From assembly GCA_047637355.1 (NCBI GenBank), contig JBLIKA010000074.1, positions 1-18,205 on the forward strand: a stretch of 18,205 bases of DNA, given 5' to 3'. A program made the translations under genes and the position numbers. This DNA comes from Glaciecola sp047637355. GTDB taxonomy: Bacteria; Pseudomonadota; Gammaproteobacteria; Enterobacterales; Alteromonadaceae. The stretch's first letter is position 1; every line of letters begins with the position of its first letter. Below the pieces are notes generated by a model. That model did not search any database and was not told the DNA's origin. It saw nothing but the letters and a program-made list of their open reading frames with translations. Of this stretch, positions 1 to 8,397 are shown piece after piece.

Positions 1-15
1 TAGTATCTGCCAAAA

Positions 16-480
16 CTAAGCAGCAACAGTCGTTGCATTAGTGCTACTGAGAAAAACCTGTTGGCCTTGAACAACGCACTTATATACAGACAGGCGCGCA
101 TCTGCACTTTCAAAACAACGCCCTGTCAACAACGAATAATGCTGTTTATATAAGGGAGCGCAAATAACGGGCTCGCCTGAAATAGAGCCGATAAGACCTC
201 TATACATGACGTTTGCTTTACCTATTGGATCCCAATTACTTAGGGCATAAACGCTTATCTGGCCTTTACTATCAACTAATTGAAAAATGGCCACCTGAAC
301 ATTATTAATCAAAGCGCACACACCTGAGTTGGGTGCAAGATCGGATAATTCACACACTCTTTCCATAAGCTGTTCCTCATCCATCTCATTCTCCGTTATA
401 TGTGAGATAGATAATTCAGGCTTTACTGCGCTAGCTGCATCGGTGGCAACATGTTGATGCTTAGTTAGTGGATTTGTCAT
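16..480 (-). CDS. nirD: Nitrite reductase [NAD(P)H] small subunit
   Basis: This is the small subunit of the cytoplasmic siroheme nitrite reductase, which reduces nitrite to ammonium together with NirB. It has 154 residues, longer than the E. coli subunit (about 108), because of an N-terminal extension of roughly 40 residues that looks unstructured and polar. From about residue 40 the family pattern is visible: VCELSDLAPNSGVCALI, QVAIFQL, then NWDPIGKANVMYRGLIGS and a final Rieske-like sheet (EPVICAPLYKQHYSLLTGRC). As in other NirD proteins the Rieske fold lacks the Cys-His pairs that would bind a [2Fe-2S] cluster. It lies 46 bp downstream of nirB on the same strand, so the two are almost certainly one operon. 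The start is the ATG at 480 with a modest upstream GAG. An internal start near the Rieske domain cannot be excluded. Confidence 0.93.
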   Translation of the reverse strand: MTNPLTKHQHVATDAASAVKPELSISHITENEMDEEQLMERVCELSDLAPNSGVCALINNVQVAIFQLVDSKGQISVYALSNWDPIGKANVMYRGLIGSISGEPVICAPLYKQHYSLLTGRCFESADARLSVYKCVVQGQQVFLSSTNATTVAA

Positions 481-526
481 TACGTTTCTCGCCTCGTTAG
501 TTATTGCTGTGTTGATGGCGATTTAC

Positions 527-3091
527 TTAAACCAGCTCTACAACATTAATGGTACGTTTTTCTTCCTCAGTTGCAGGTCTTATTTGACCTCGCTCTTCAA
601 CAAACGTGATGTTGTTATCTTTCTGATTACTGTTAACAAATTGGCGGAAACGTTTACGCGTTTCAGGATTTTCAATCGCTGTTTTCCATTCGCATTGGTA
701 GGTATCTACAACAACTTGCATTTGCGCTTCAAGCTCGTTTGCAATGCCCAACGCATCGTTAATAACGACATCTTGAAGGTAAGCTAAGCCCCCTTCCATG
801 TTGTCCATCCAAACCGACGTGCGTTGCAGACGGTCTGCAGTTTTCACATAAAAAGATAATATTCTATCGATGTATTTGACGAGAGTTTTAGTGTCGAGAT
901 CGATTGCAAATAAATCGCCGTGTCTTGGCTTCATGCCGCCATTTCCGCAAACGTATAAATTCCATCCATTGTCTGTGGCAATAATGCCTATATCTTTGCT
1001 CTGTGCCTCAGCGCACTCCCGAGTGCAACCCGACACGCCGAATTTAATTTTATGTGGACCACGCAAGCCCTTGTAACGGTTTTCTAAATCGATGGCTTGC
1101 CCAACAGAATCTTGAACACCAAAGCGACACCAGGTGCTTCCGACACAAGATTTAACTGTGCGCAGCGATTTAGCATAGGCATGCCCAGTTTCAAAACCAC
1201 CCGCTACGAGGCGTTCCCAAATATCAGGTAAGTCTTCAACTCGTGCCCCAAATAAATCGACACGTTGGCCGCCCGTAATTTTTGTGTAAAGAGCATAGTC
1301 TCGGGCAACTTCACCAAGTAGGATTAGCTTTTCAGGCGTAATTTCGCCACCAGGAACTCGAGGTACAACTGAATAGGTTCCATCTTTCTGCATATTGCCA
1401 AGAAAAATATCATTAGTATCTTGCAAACCTAAATGTTCTTTTTGCAGAATAAAGTCATTATAAACCGAGGCAAAAATAGAGGCCGACAAAGGTTTACATA
1501 TTTCACACCCTAAACCTCTACCATGCTGCTCAATTAGTGCACCGAAAGACGTAATACCTTCCACTTTCACAATATGAAATAATTCCTGACGTGAGTGGGA
1601 AAAATGTTCACAGATGTCTTTTTTCACTTCCACACCACGTTTGCCTAACTCAGTATCGACGAGGTTTTTCAACAATGCAGCGCAGCCGCCACAGCCCGAA
1701 CTCGCTTTTGTGCAAGACTTAACACTACTAAGGTTCTCACTCCCCTGGTCTATCGCCGCCACAATGTCGCTCTTGGACACATTGTGACAAGAGCATATTG
1801 TTGCCGTCATTGGCAAAGCATCAGCACCTAATGCAGGAGAGGCGTCACGCATGGAGGGCAGGATCAGTGATTCTGGACATTCAGGTAAGTCGATTGCATT
1901 AAGAGCATACTGAAGTAGAGTATCGTAGTCGCTGGTATCGCCCACTAATACCGCGCCAAGCAGTTTAGTTTGTGTGACATCAACAACAATTTTCTTGTAA
2001 ACACCCAGCGGTTGGTTTTCATAAGTATAAGACAACGCATTAGCTGTCTTGCCGTGAGCATCGCCAATGGAGCCAACTTCAACACCCATAAGCTTGAGTT
2101 TGGTGCTCATGTCAGCGCCCTCGAACTTGAGTGTGTTATCCGATTCGCCGTTCAAAATATGCGATACAGCGGCTCGAGCCATAGAATAACCTGGTGCAAC
2201 TAAGCCAAATATTCGTTGATTCCAAAGCGCACATTCACCCACTGCATAAATATTTTCATCTGAGGTTAAGCAATAATTATCAATCACAATACCGCCACGT
2301 TCGCCGATACTTATGTCATGCGCTTTAGCTAGCGCATCACTAGGACGAATACCAGCTGAAAACAGGATCATGTCCGTTTCTAAGAAGGTACCATCAGCAA
2401 AATTCATGCGATATCTGCAGTTGTCACCGGCAACAATTTCTTGGGTCGCTTTTTGAGTATGAACTTCAACGCCAAGTGCACTAATTTTGTCCCTTAGCAA
2501 TCTACCACCCGATATATCTAGCTGCACAGCCATAAGCTGAGGTGCAAATTCAACAACATGTGTTTCAAGTCCGGCTTCCTTAAGCGCATTCGCGGCTTCT
2601 AGACCTAATAGACCACCGCCAACAACAACTCCTATTTTACTAACCTGCGCGGAAGCTTGAATATCATACAAATCCTCGATTGTGCGATAAACGAGACAAT
2701 GCTCTTGCTCACTGCCGGGAATAGGAGGGACAAACGGGTATGAACCTGTTGCCAAAACGAGCTTGTCATAGCGACATTGTTGACCTGCTTTAGTGCTAAC
2801 AATTTTGTGTACTTTGTCGATTTCTGTTACCCAAGCGTTAGTATGAAAACTGACATTGAGTGACGCATAGTGCTCAGGTGTGGTCATTGCTAGATCGTCC
2901 GCAGTCTTACCACTGAAAAATTCAGACAAATGAACTCGGTCATAGGCTAAACGTGGCTCCCCCGACAACACGCGAATGGAACAATTTGGGCTTTGCTCTC
3001 GCAAGTTTTGCACAAAATGATGCCCAACCATTCCGTTGCCAATAACGACGATATCGTCTTTAGGGATACTATGAATAATTGACTTCGCCAT
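527..3091 (-). CDS. nirB: Nitrite reductase [NAD(P)H] large subunit
   Basis: This is the large subunit of assimilatory nitrite reductase (nitrite to ammonium, six electrons from NAD(P)H). Its 854 residues match the usual length. Domains in order: a pyridine-nucleotide-disulphide oxidoreductase module (FAD-binding VVIGNGMVG near residue 15; NAD-binding GVVVGGGLLGLEAA near 154; ATG and AVGE FAD motifs); a BFD-like [2Fe-2S] domain with Cys433, Cys435, Cys467 and Cys470; a ferredoxin-like half domain; and a siroheme/[4Fe-4S] domain with Cys649, Cys655, Cys689 and Cys693 (CVGSTWC and CTREC). All cofactor ligands are present, so the enzyme looks functional. The ATG at 3091 is preceded by AAGGAAAG, a good ribosome binding site, which lies just after the leader terminator. 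That layout points to control of nirBD by transcription attenuation. Confidence 0.97.
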   Translation of the reverse strand: MAKSIIHSIPKDDIVVIGNGMVGHHFVQNLREQSPNCSIRVLSGEPRLAYDRVHLSEFFSGKTADDLAMTTPEHYASLNVSFHTNAWVTEIDKVHKIVSTKAGQQCRYDKLVLATGSYPFVPPIPGSEQEHCLVYRTIEDLYDIQASAQVSKIGVVVGGGLLGLEAANALKEAGLETHVVEFAPQLMAVQLDISGGRLLRDKISALGVEVHTQKATQEIVAGDNCRYRMNFADGTFLETDMILFSAGIRPSDALAKAHDISIGERGGIVIDNYCLTSDENIYAVGECALWNQRIFGLVAPGYSMARAAVSHILNGESDNTLKFEGADMSTKLKLMGVEVGSIGDAHGKTANALSYTYENQPLGVYKKIVVDVTQTKLLGAVLVGDTSDYDTLLQYALNAIDLPECPESLILPSMRDASPALGADALPMTATICSCHNVSKSDIVAAIDQGSENLSSVKSCTKASSGCGGCAALLKNLVDTELGKRGVEVKKDICEHFSHSRQELFHIVKVEGITSFGALIEQHGRGLGCEICKPLSASIFASVYNDFILQKEHLGLQDTNDIFLGNMQKDGTYSVVPRVPGGEITPEKLILLGEVARDYALYTKITGGQRVDLFGARVEDLPDIWERLVAGGFETGHAYAKSLRTVKSCVGSTWCRFGVQDSVGQAIDLENRYKGLRGPHKIKFGVSGCTRECAEAQSKDIGIIATDNGWNLYVCGNGGMKPRHGDLFAIDLDTKTLVKYIDRILSFYVKTADRLQRTSVWMDNMEGGLAYLQDVVINDALGIANELEAQMQVVVDTYQCEWKTAIENPETRKRFRQFVNSNQKDNNITFVEERGQIRPATEEEKRTINVVELV

Positions 3092-3114
3092 CTTTTCTTT
3101 CCTTTTTCAGGCAT

Positions 3115-3153
3115 AAAAAAGCCCACAGTGGATCGATGATCTGCTGCGGGCTT
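3115..3153 (-). terminator. Leader terminator (attenuator) upstream of nirB
   Basis: Read on the minus strand, AAGCCCGCAG and CTGTGGGCTT form a 10-bp stem with one G-U pair and a 15-nt loop, followed directly by a run of T. The terminator ends only about 23 nt before the nirB start codon. The next gene upstream on that strand is a dead feoB fragment, so the terminator serves the nirB leader itself. This is the arrangement of an attenuator that must be overcome for nirBD expression, as in nas operons controlled by ANTAR antiterminators. Confidence 0.85.
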
Positions 3154-3192
3154 CATTGCCGTTATAAATCAACCATCATCGATTGACTATAA
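3149..3192 (-). promoter_or_regulatory. Putative ANTAR-type antitermination target (P1 and P2 hairpins) in nirB leader
   Basis: On the minus strand two hairpins precede the terminator. P1 (3192-3162) pairs TTATAGTCAATC with GGTTGATTTATAA (one bulged T) around a hexaloop GATGAT. P2 (3160-3149) pairs GGC with GCC around a hexaloop AATGAA. P2's GCC is also the start of the terminator's left arm, so P2 and the terminator exclude each other. NasR/NasT-like ANTAR proteins are known to bind paired hexaloop hairpins with A at loop position 1 and G at position 4. P2 fits both positions, whereas P1 has G4 but G instead of A at position 1. The pairing is seen in the sequence and the regulator is inferred. 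No nasR/nasT gene lies in this window. Confidence 0.55.
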
Positions 3193-3291
3193 AATTTATT
3201 AGTTTTGGGCTTGAAATGAGTCACCCTCAAATCAACTGCTAGGCTAATGTGAAAACCGCCTAGATGTTTCAAATTTGCTTAGTCTTTGGCC

Positions 3292-3325
3292 GACAGTCTT
3301 ATTCGATTTTCCTACCAAGACCGTC
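3292..3325 (-). repeat. Inverted repeat upstream of the nirB leader
   Basis: On the minus strand GACGGTCTT and AAGACTGTC can form a 9-bp stem (one G-U pair) around a 16-nt loop, about 200 bp before nirB. It has no T-run and does not look like a terminator. It could be an operator or an RNA structure of a long leader. No convincing sigma-70 or sigma-54 promoter for nirBD could be placed around it. Confidence 0.3.
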
Positions 3326-3529
3326 GTCGTCTATCTCCTCATTCACTAAATATGCCAATACGTTTTTTATACTATTTTCATATAGTTAGGGATAAAGCAA
3401 TATTAGAAAGCGTATTTTACGCACCAAAGTTGCACAAATTTGCTTTATTTCGGCGCATTATTTGGTCCGTTTCAATAACCTAATATATAGATTACATGTC
3501 GCTTCAATAAAATGGGGACAAAATTGTAG

Positions 3530-3848
3530 TTACAAGGATAGGATAGTGTATAACGACATAGAAACAAACAATTCACGTGCTAGAAATGAAACGAGGATAG
3601 CAACACCATATCGCCAATCTAGCCCCAAAGGTTTAAAAACAGGCTCAATCCATTGCCCAATTGCCGATAAATACGAGTTTTGTAAATTACCATTATTTGG
3701 AATAATATCCTAATGTCCATACAATCATCGACACTACAAAAATGATGGAACCAGCACGCTTAATAAATTGAGTACCACTGTTCAAAATGCGGTAAAAAAA
3801 GGTGCCAAGCGTGCTTTGCTCTCTGCCGCGTTTAGTAAAGCCTCTTTT
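3530..3848 (-). pseudogene. feoB: Relic of ferrous iron transporter FeoB (internal fragment)
   Basis: No intact reading frame exists here, but two minus-strand frames together read as part of the FeoB membrane domain. Frame one (3848 to about 3712) gives TFFYRILNSGTQFIKRAGS followed by IIFVVSMIVWTL, the conserved 'FIKRAG..I' gate region. It then shifts by one base near 3711 and continues as SYLSAIGQWIEPVFKPLG, LDWRYGVAILVSFLARELFV and a stop at 3530, matching the 'EPVF.PLG.DWR....L..F.AREVFV' segment of FeoB. The GTPase domain, the N-terminal half of the membrane domain and the C-terminus are missing, so both ends were deleted and it is nonfunctional. The family call rests on recognised motifs and not on an alignment. 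Confidence 0.8.
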
Positions 3849-3919
3849 TTATTCATTAGCATTCTCTAAACGTAGTCATGATACTGATACAAAGCAGTTA
3901 ATTTTTAAATAGATTAAAT

Positions 3920-5182
3920 ATGAAAAAAATACAGCCAAAAGTTGGTATTATCGGTGGTGGACTAGCTGGGGTATATACGGCCTATTTGCTTGCACAACAG
4001 AATGTTACATTCGAAATCATTGAGGCAAAGCCTATTCTGGGCGGTCGAATATGCGGCGAAAATACCAGCTCATCTGATTATAAAATTGATCTTGGTCCTT
4101 CCTGGATATTCCCTCATCAACAAGAAATACTAAAACTCGTTTCTAGTCTTGATTTACGACTAGTTGAGCAATATAGCTCAGGCGATGCTATTTTTCAGCG
4201 TAACGTAAAGGAACAAGCCCAAAAAGTTACCGGTGTGTCACCACCAACCATGTACCGTGTATTTGGAGGGACAACTCGACTAATAGCTTCATTAGCTCAA
4301 TGCATTAATGCGCAAAATACGACGTTATCAACGAAAGCTAATTCATTCAAATATGATGGACAATATTGGCATGTTGAAATAGATACCAATAACTCGCAAT
4401 ATGGATTGCAAGAGAACAAAAAGTCGATGAATATACACGAAGACATATCTACTTCCACGGTATTATTTGAGCATCTAGTGATTGCGGCGCCGCCAAGGGT
4501 TATCGCCCATAAATTATCGTTTATTCAAACTAGTGACCTCAAACCCGAGCACCAATTTGGAAACAACTTACCCAGTATAGATTCTGATGACCAATCTACG
4601 CGGACGCCAGATCTAAATACCAAGAGCGGTGACAAGTTCCTTAAAGCACTGAGTCATAAATTTGAGCAGACTCCGACATGGATGGCAGCTCAAGCCAAGT
4701 TTGCAGTTACCTACAAAGCACCTTTTTGGCGCGAACATGGGCTATCTGGACAAGCTTTCAGTCATGTTGGGCCTCTAGGTGAAATACATGATGCGTCGTT
4801 TGAAGACAATGATGGTAATTCGGTTTTTGCCTTATTTGGCTTTGTAGGTATTCCCTTTGTGCATCGTCAACAAGCATCTACTGAACAAATGAAAAACGCC
4901 TGCTTATCGCAACTCAAGTCAATTTTTGGGCCAGAAGTAAGTGAGTACCAACAAACATATTACAAAGACTGGGGTGCTGACCCTTTCATAGCAAATTCTA
5001 TTGATCAAAAACAAGCTCCCAAGCATCCGCATATTAATCTTGTATCTGAACAAGCACAGCTCAAACAGCTCAAACTATATCTTGCAGCTAGTGAATTTTC
5101 TGAAAGTGAAGCAGGATATATGGAAGGAGCGATTGTGGCGGCCAGACGCGCAGTAGAAAAAATACTTTTGACAGTTGAATAA
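3920..5182 (+). CDS. FAD-dependent amine-oxidase-like oxidoreductase
   Basis: The protein has 420 residues. The N-terminus is a dinucleotide-binding Rossmann motif (VGIIGGGLAGVYTAYLL, residues 8-24) ending in an acidic residue (EIIEAK), followed by LGGRI at 40-44. This is the signature of the flavin amine oxidase/protoporphyrinogen oxidase superfamily. The C-terminus (LYLAASEFSESEAGYMEGAI) is the second FAD-contact motif of that superfamily, where 'GYMEGAI.A' binds the flavin. The middle, substrate-binding part is poorly conserved and gives no substrate. There is no signal peptide, so it is probably cytoplasmic. The ATG at 3920 follows AGATTAAAT, a weak ribosome binding site. It is followed by a 28-bp palindrome and then, 187 bp away on the same strand, a ChrR-like cupin. 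A functional link between them is possible but unproven. Confidence 0.8.
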   Translation: MKKIQPKVGIIGGGLAGVYTAYLLAQQNVTFEIIEAKPILGGRICGENTSSSDYKIDLGPSWIFPHQQEILKLVSSLDLRLVEQYSSGDAIFQRNVKEQAQKVTGVSPPTMYRVFGGTTRLIASLAQCINAQNTTLSTKANSFKYDGQYWHVEIDTNNSQYGLQENKKSMNIHEDISTSTVLFEHLVIAAPPRVIAHKLSFIQTSDLKPEHQFGNNLPSIDSDDQSTRTPDLNTKSGDKFLKALSHKFEQTPTWMAAQAKFAVTYKAPFWREHGLSGQAFSHVGPLGEIHDASFEDNDGNSVFALFGFVGIPFVHRQQASTEQMKNACLSQLKSIFGPEVSEYQQTYYKDWGADPFIANSIDQKQAPKHPHINLVSEQAQLKQLKLYLAASEFSESEAGYMEGAIVAARRAVEKILLTVE

Positions 5183-5191
5183 CGTTAGTTC

Positions 5192-5219
5192 AATTTATCT
5201 ATCTATAGATAGATAAATT
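5192..5219. repeat. 28-bp perfect palindrome, ATCT/AGAT repeats
   Basis: Each half is AATTTATCTATCTA (5192-5205) and the other half is its exact reverse complement, so all 28 bp are self-complementary with no spacer. The core is tandem ATCT on the left and AGAT on the right. It starts 9 bp after the stop of the FAD oxidoreductase and lies about 150 bp before the cupin start. It is AT-only at the ends and has no T-run, so it is a poor terminator. A dimeric regulator's operator for the cupin gene is the more natural reading, or a cruciform site. Confidence 0.7.
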
Positions 5220-5369
5220 AAAAACGGCTAATTAATCTGTCTTAAGTAAATTAAGGACATGTTAAAGGGTCATATCAGCAGCCATTAGCCATTATTAGTG
5301 TAGCTATAATTGCGAAAAATCTAGTAGTCCAAGCCAATGCTCAATGTAAAAGCAAGTAACGAGAATCAT

Positions 5370-6065
5370 ATGAAAATTAATGCAGACTTTTCAAAATTGG
5401 CCACCGTACATACAATCGATCAAGAGTGGATTGCTTCCCCAATGGCAGGTGTTGACAGAAAACCACTTGATCGCGTAGGCGCTGAAGTAGCCAGAGCAAC
5501 GAGCATGGTTCGTTACGCACCAAAAAGCCATTTTTCGCCTCATACGCACAGTGGTGGTGAAGAATTCGTTGTCCTTGATGGCGTGTTTCAGGACGAGAAT
5601 GGTGACTACCCAATTGGCTCTTATGTGCGCAATCCTCCCCAGTCTAAGCATAAACCAGGTTCGCAACAAGGCTGTGTTATTTTTGTAAAGCTGTGGCAGT
5701 TTCAACCAGATGATCGCCAGCATGTAAATATTCAGATGGATAACGCTCGAATAGCCTTTGCAGATGCTACAAACAACGTTGTGGAGAGATTACTTTTCGC
5801 TGATCAACATGAACAGGTCAAACACCTTACATTGTCCAAAAATACTCAGTGGCAAAGCGACGCAACAAATGGCAATGAAGTATTAGTGCTTAACGGTAGT
5901 GTTTTGCATAACCAGATTCAGCTAAATACGCATGCTTGGTTACGTGTTCCTATAGGACAAAAATTGCAGCTTCAAGCATTGAGTGAAGGCGCAACGATAT
6001 GGATGAAAACAGGCAACTTAGCCGATATTGACAATCAAATAAATCGAGTTGAACGCCTAAATTAG
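5370..6065 (+). CDS. ChrR-like cupin domain protein
   Basis: The protein has 231 residues from the chosen start and contains the ChrR-type cupin of the anti-sigma-factor/anti-ECF family. It shows KINADFSKLATVHT, then SPMAGVDRKPLDRVG, ATSMVRYAPKSHFSPHTHSG, the metal-site pattern H58-x-H60-x3-E64 and a further His94 in SYVRNPPQSKH. These residues would bind Zn or another divalent metal. It lacks the N-terminal zinc-binding anti-sigma domain of true ChrR, so it is more likely a cupin enzyme or sensor of oxidised substrates than a sigma regulator. An upstream in-frame ATG at 5337 has no ribosome binding site. The ATG at 5370 follows ACGAGAATCAT and matches where family members begin. No ECF sigma gene is adjacent. 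A TATAAT box at 5305-5310 may be its -10 element. Confidence 0.85.
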   Translation: MKINADFSKLATVHTIDQEWIASPMAGVDRKPLDRVGAEVARATSMVRYAPKSHFSPHTHSGGEEFVVLDGVFQDENGDYPIGSYVRNPPQSKHKPGSQQGCVIFVKLWQFQPDDRQHVNIQMDNARIAFADATNNVVERLLFADQHEQVKHLTLSKNTQWQSDATNGNEVLVLNGSVLHNQIQLNTHAWLRVPIGQKLQLQALSEGATIWMKTGNLADIDNQINRVERLN

Positions 6066-6093
6066 CATTAATAACATATTTGCTAAGGCCTGT

Positions 6094-7905
6094 TTACTCT
6101 GGCAAAGCCAATTCTTTTGCCGCTATAATGAGGCTAATGATCTGCCAACCAGACTTGGGTTTTATATCATTAGAAGTGGTAAACAGCCTTAACTTACCGT
6201 CGTTATCGATAGCGCAAAGCTGTAGGCATCTATCTTTATATTCCACTTGATAATCAGCATAATTGAAATTATCGGATAGCTTTGTTGTTTTCATGCTAGC
6301 ACCTTTTGAGGTATAGCCGGCGAGTCTTCCATAGGTCACATCATTGGCAAACAAACCTAGTTTTTTAGAATAAGACTCCGAAATTTGATGACTAGGACGT
6401 TGTTGTGATTCACCATTGCTAAGCCCTAATACAGACCCCTTGCCCATTTCATGTTCAAAGTGATAAGTAACCAGTGGATTGAGCTGACGATAAGGTGACA
6501 TGACTAACACCTTGCCAATCGCCGTTAAATCTAATGTTCGTTCTGCATGTTCCGACATCGGATTACCAAAATACGTTGGGATACCGTCCATGCGCGCTAA
6601 TTTGATGGTCTCCCAGTTGGTATCTGCCAAACATATTGGTATTTTGTGCGTCATCAACTCTTTGGCAAACATACGGCTAAATTGGGCACCGCCAAAAATC
6701 AAAAAGCCGTTTGGCGCTGGCGCCCTAATACCCAAGTATTCAGCTACCTTCGCACTCGTTAAGCTCTGCAGTACCACCGTTGCGATAATAATCAAGAAGA
6801 CCATAGGTACTAGCATTTCTGCTTGCGCATAATCCAACGCTTCTAACTTCAACGCAAACAAGGCTGACACCGCTGCTGCCACTATACCGCGTGGCGCTAT
6901 CCAACTTAACAAAGCGAGTTCTCGCCATTTCAGCCCAGTGCCAATAGAAGATAAAAAGACACCAATGGGACGTGCGATAAACATGACTGCCACCAGCACC
7001 AACAAAGCACCCCAACCTACATTAAGTATGGCGCTTAATTCAATTCGAGATGCTAATAGTATGAATAATCCGGATATTAATAGAACACTCAGCGTTTCTT
7101 TAAACTCTAGAATATCATCAACATCAACGTCCTTCATGTTTGCCATCCACATACCCATTACGGTGACCGTTAATAATCCAGATTCGTGAGCAATTAGATT
7201 TGAGCCTGCGAATGCGCCCAACATAATGGTTAGCACTGCAGTGTTCATCAAATAATGGGGTATCCAATGATGACGCAAAGCTAAACCCAAAAAATAACCA
7301 ACCGCGATACCAACGCCAAAACCGATCGACACGGTTAATCCAAAAGCATAAAGCGTATGCGTAAGCGCGTCTTGAGTAGATATAATATATTCAAAGACCA
7401 ATACCGCTAATAGCGCACCAATGGGATCAATTATAATTCCTTCCCAACGTAAAATGTTGGAGAGCTTGGCACTTGGCCGCACGGTTCTGAGCATCGGTAC
7501 AATGACTGTCGGACCGGTAACGGTGACAATAGCGCCCAACAGGAAAGCCATTTCCCAGGACACCCCCAGAGCAAAATGAGCCGCAGGTGCAACCACCACA
7601 AACGTGATTAAAGTGCCTATGGTGCAGAGATTTCGCACCATAGAACCATGACCACTTAAGTCTTGCGTGCGTAAAGTGAGTGCACCTTCAAATAGAATAA
7701 TCGCCACCGCTAGTGACACAATAGGAAAAAGCAAGTCGCCGAACAATTGGTCCGCGTTGATTATCCCGGTTACGGGACCCGCCACAATACCAACAATCAG
7801 TAATGGTAAGATCGCGGGCACGCGTATTTTATAAGCAATATATTGGCAAGCAATCGAAAGTAAGCCAACCATTACTAGTGGAATTATTAAGTCGTCCAAT
7901 GACAC
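6094..7905 (-). CDS. NhaP-type cation/proton antiporter (CPA1) with C-terminal Rossmann-like domain
   Basis: This is a 603-residue inner-membrane monovalent cation/H+ antiporter of the CPA1 family. Residues 1 to about 390 hold around twelve hydrophobic segments. Family landmarks are ILFEGALTL (near 70), VTVTGPTVIVPMLRTVRPS (128-146), and LRWEGIIIDPIGALLA, where Glu155 and Asp160 are the likely ion-binding residues. APRGIVAAAVSALFAL follows near 340. From about 398 a TrkA-N/RCK-like cytoplasmic domain begins (NGFLIFGGAQFSRMFAKEL, then an Asp at ADTNWE), suggesting ligand or nucleotide regulation, although the glycine motif is degenerate. The start is a GTG at 7905 with no clear Shine-Dalgarno, so the exact N-terminus is less certain. 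It lies 63 bp downstream of trxC on the same strand and may be co-transcribed. It converges with the cupin gene, 28 bp apart, with no obvious terminator between them. Confidence 0.93.
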   Translation of the reverse strand: MSLDDLIIPLVMVGLLSIACQYIAYKIRVPAILPLLIVGIVAGPVTGIINADQLFGDLLFPIVSLAVAIILFEGALTLRTQDLSGHGSMVRNLCTIGTLITFVVVAPAAHFALGVSWEMAFLLGAIVTVTGPTVIVPMLRTVRPSAKLSNILRWEGIIIDPIGALLAVLVFEYIISTQDALTHTLYAFGLTVSIGFGVGIAVGYFLGLALRHHWIPHYLMNTAVLTIMLGAFAGSNLIAHESGLLTVTVMGMWMANMKDVDVDDILEFKETLSVLLISGLFILLASRIELSAILNVGWGALLVLVAVMFIARPIGVFLSSIGTGLKWRELALLSWIAPRGIVAAAVSALFALKLEALDYAQAEMLVPMVFLIIIATVVLQSLTSAKVAEYLGIRAPAPNGFLIFGGAQFSRMFAKELMTHKIPICLADTNWETIKLARMDGIPTYFGNPMSEHAERTLDLTAIGKVLVMSPYRQLNPLVTYHFEHEMGKGSVLGLSNGESQQRPSHQISESYSKKLGLFANDVTYGRLAGYTSKGASMKTTKLSDNFNYADYQVEYKDRCLQLCAIDNDGKLRLFTTSNDIKPKSGWQIISLIIAAKELALPE

Positions 7906-7968
7906 AGCCGTCTATTGTTGAACATCATATTTTATATATAACTCAAAGTTTATGTTTAGTCTCGGTTT

Positions 7969-8397
7969 TTACAGTTTTTGTAGGCTTTGCATTATCCACT
8001 GTTTTAATTGTGTTTCGCTCATCCCACCCGACATTCGATTAATTTCTACGCCTTTATGAAAAAATATTAGCGTTGGGATAGACCTAATGGTCGCGTCGGC
8101 GGACACTGCATTTGCACTTTCAGTGTTCACTTTTGCAAATAGAATACCATCAGACTCTTTCGCTACTTTCTCAAATGCAGGTCCCATTGCTTTGCACGGC
8201 CCACACCAACTTGCCCAAAAATCGACGACGACTGGCATGTGGTTATTTTCTATATAAGGGTAAAAACTGCTGTCATCAAGGTCTATTGGTTTGCCACTAT
8301 AAATAGCGTCACCACATTTTCCGCACTTAGCACCAACATGAGTTTTATCTTCTGGAATGCGATTTGTTGATGAACAATGTGCACAAACAATATGCAT
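7969..8397 (-). CDS. trxC: Thioredoxin 2 (zinc-binding thioredoxin)
   Basis: This 142-residue cytoplasmic protein disulphide reductase has the typical length and two-part layout of TrxC. An N-terminal zinc ribbon carries Cys5-x2-Cys8 and Cys25-x2-Cys28 (CAHC, CGKC). A thioredoxin domain carries the active site WCGPC (Cys65, Cys68) and the cis-proline motif RSIPTLIFF. The extra zinc ribbon separates it from TrxA. The ATG at 8397 is preceded by TAAGGAG, an excellent ribosome binding site. It is divergent from the glutathione S-transferase gene, with 115 bp between them. A minus-strand TATAGT about 30-35 bp upstream could be a -10 element. In enterics trxC is OxyR-controlled, but I cannot identify an OxyR site here. 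Confidence 0.96.
   Translation of the reverse strand: MHIVCAHCSSTNRIPEDKTHVGAKCGKCGDAIYSGKPIDLDDSSFYPYIENNHMPVVVDFWASWCGPCKAMGPAFEKVAKESDGILFAKVNTESANAVSADATIRSIPTLIFFHKGVEINRMSGGMSETQLKQWIMQSLQKL

Noticed and set aside
3418..3436. Sigma-54-like sequence (CGCAC, 5 bp, TTGCA) and an NtrC-like half palindrome
   Set aside because: The -24 box lacks the essential GG, the plus-strand direction leads into a dead region, and the NtrC-like half sites are two bases too close.
3286..3713. Two overlapping plus-strand ORFs of 65 and 83 codons
   Set aside because: They lie antisense to the feoB relic and nirB leader, lack ribosome binding sites and show no motifs.
5337..5369. Upstream in-frame start of the cupin gene
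   Set aside because: No ribosome binding site, and the extra 11 residues are outside the family's conserved N-terminus.
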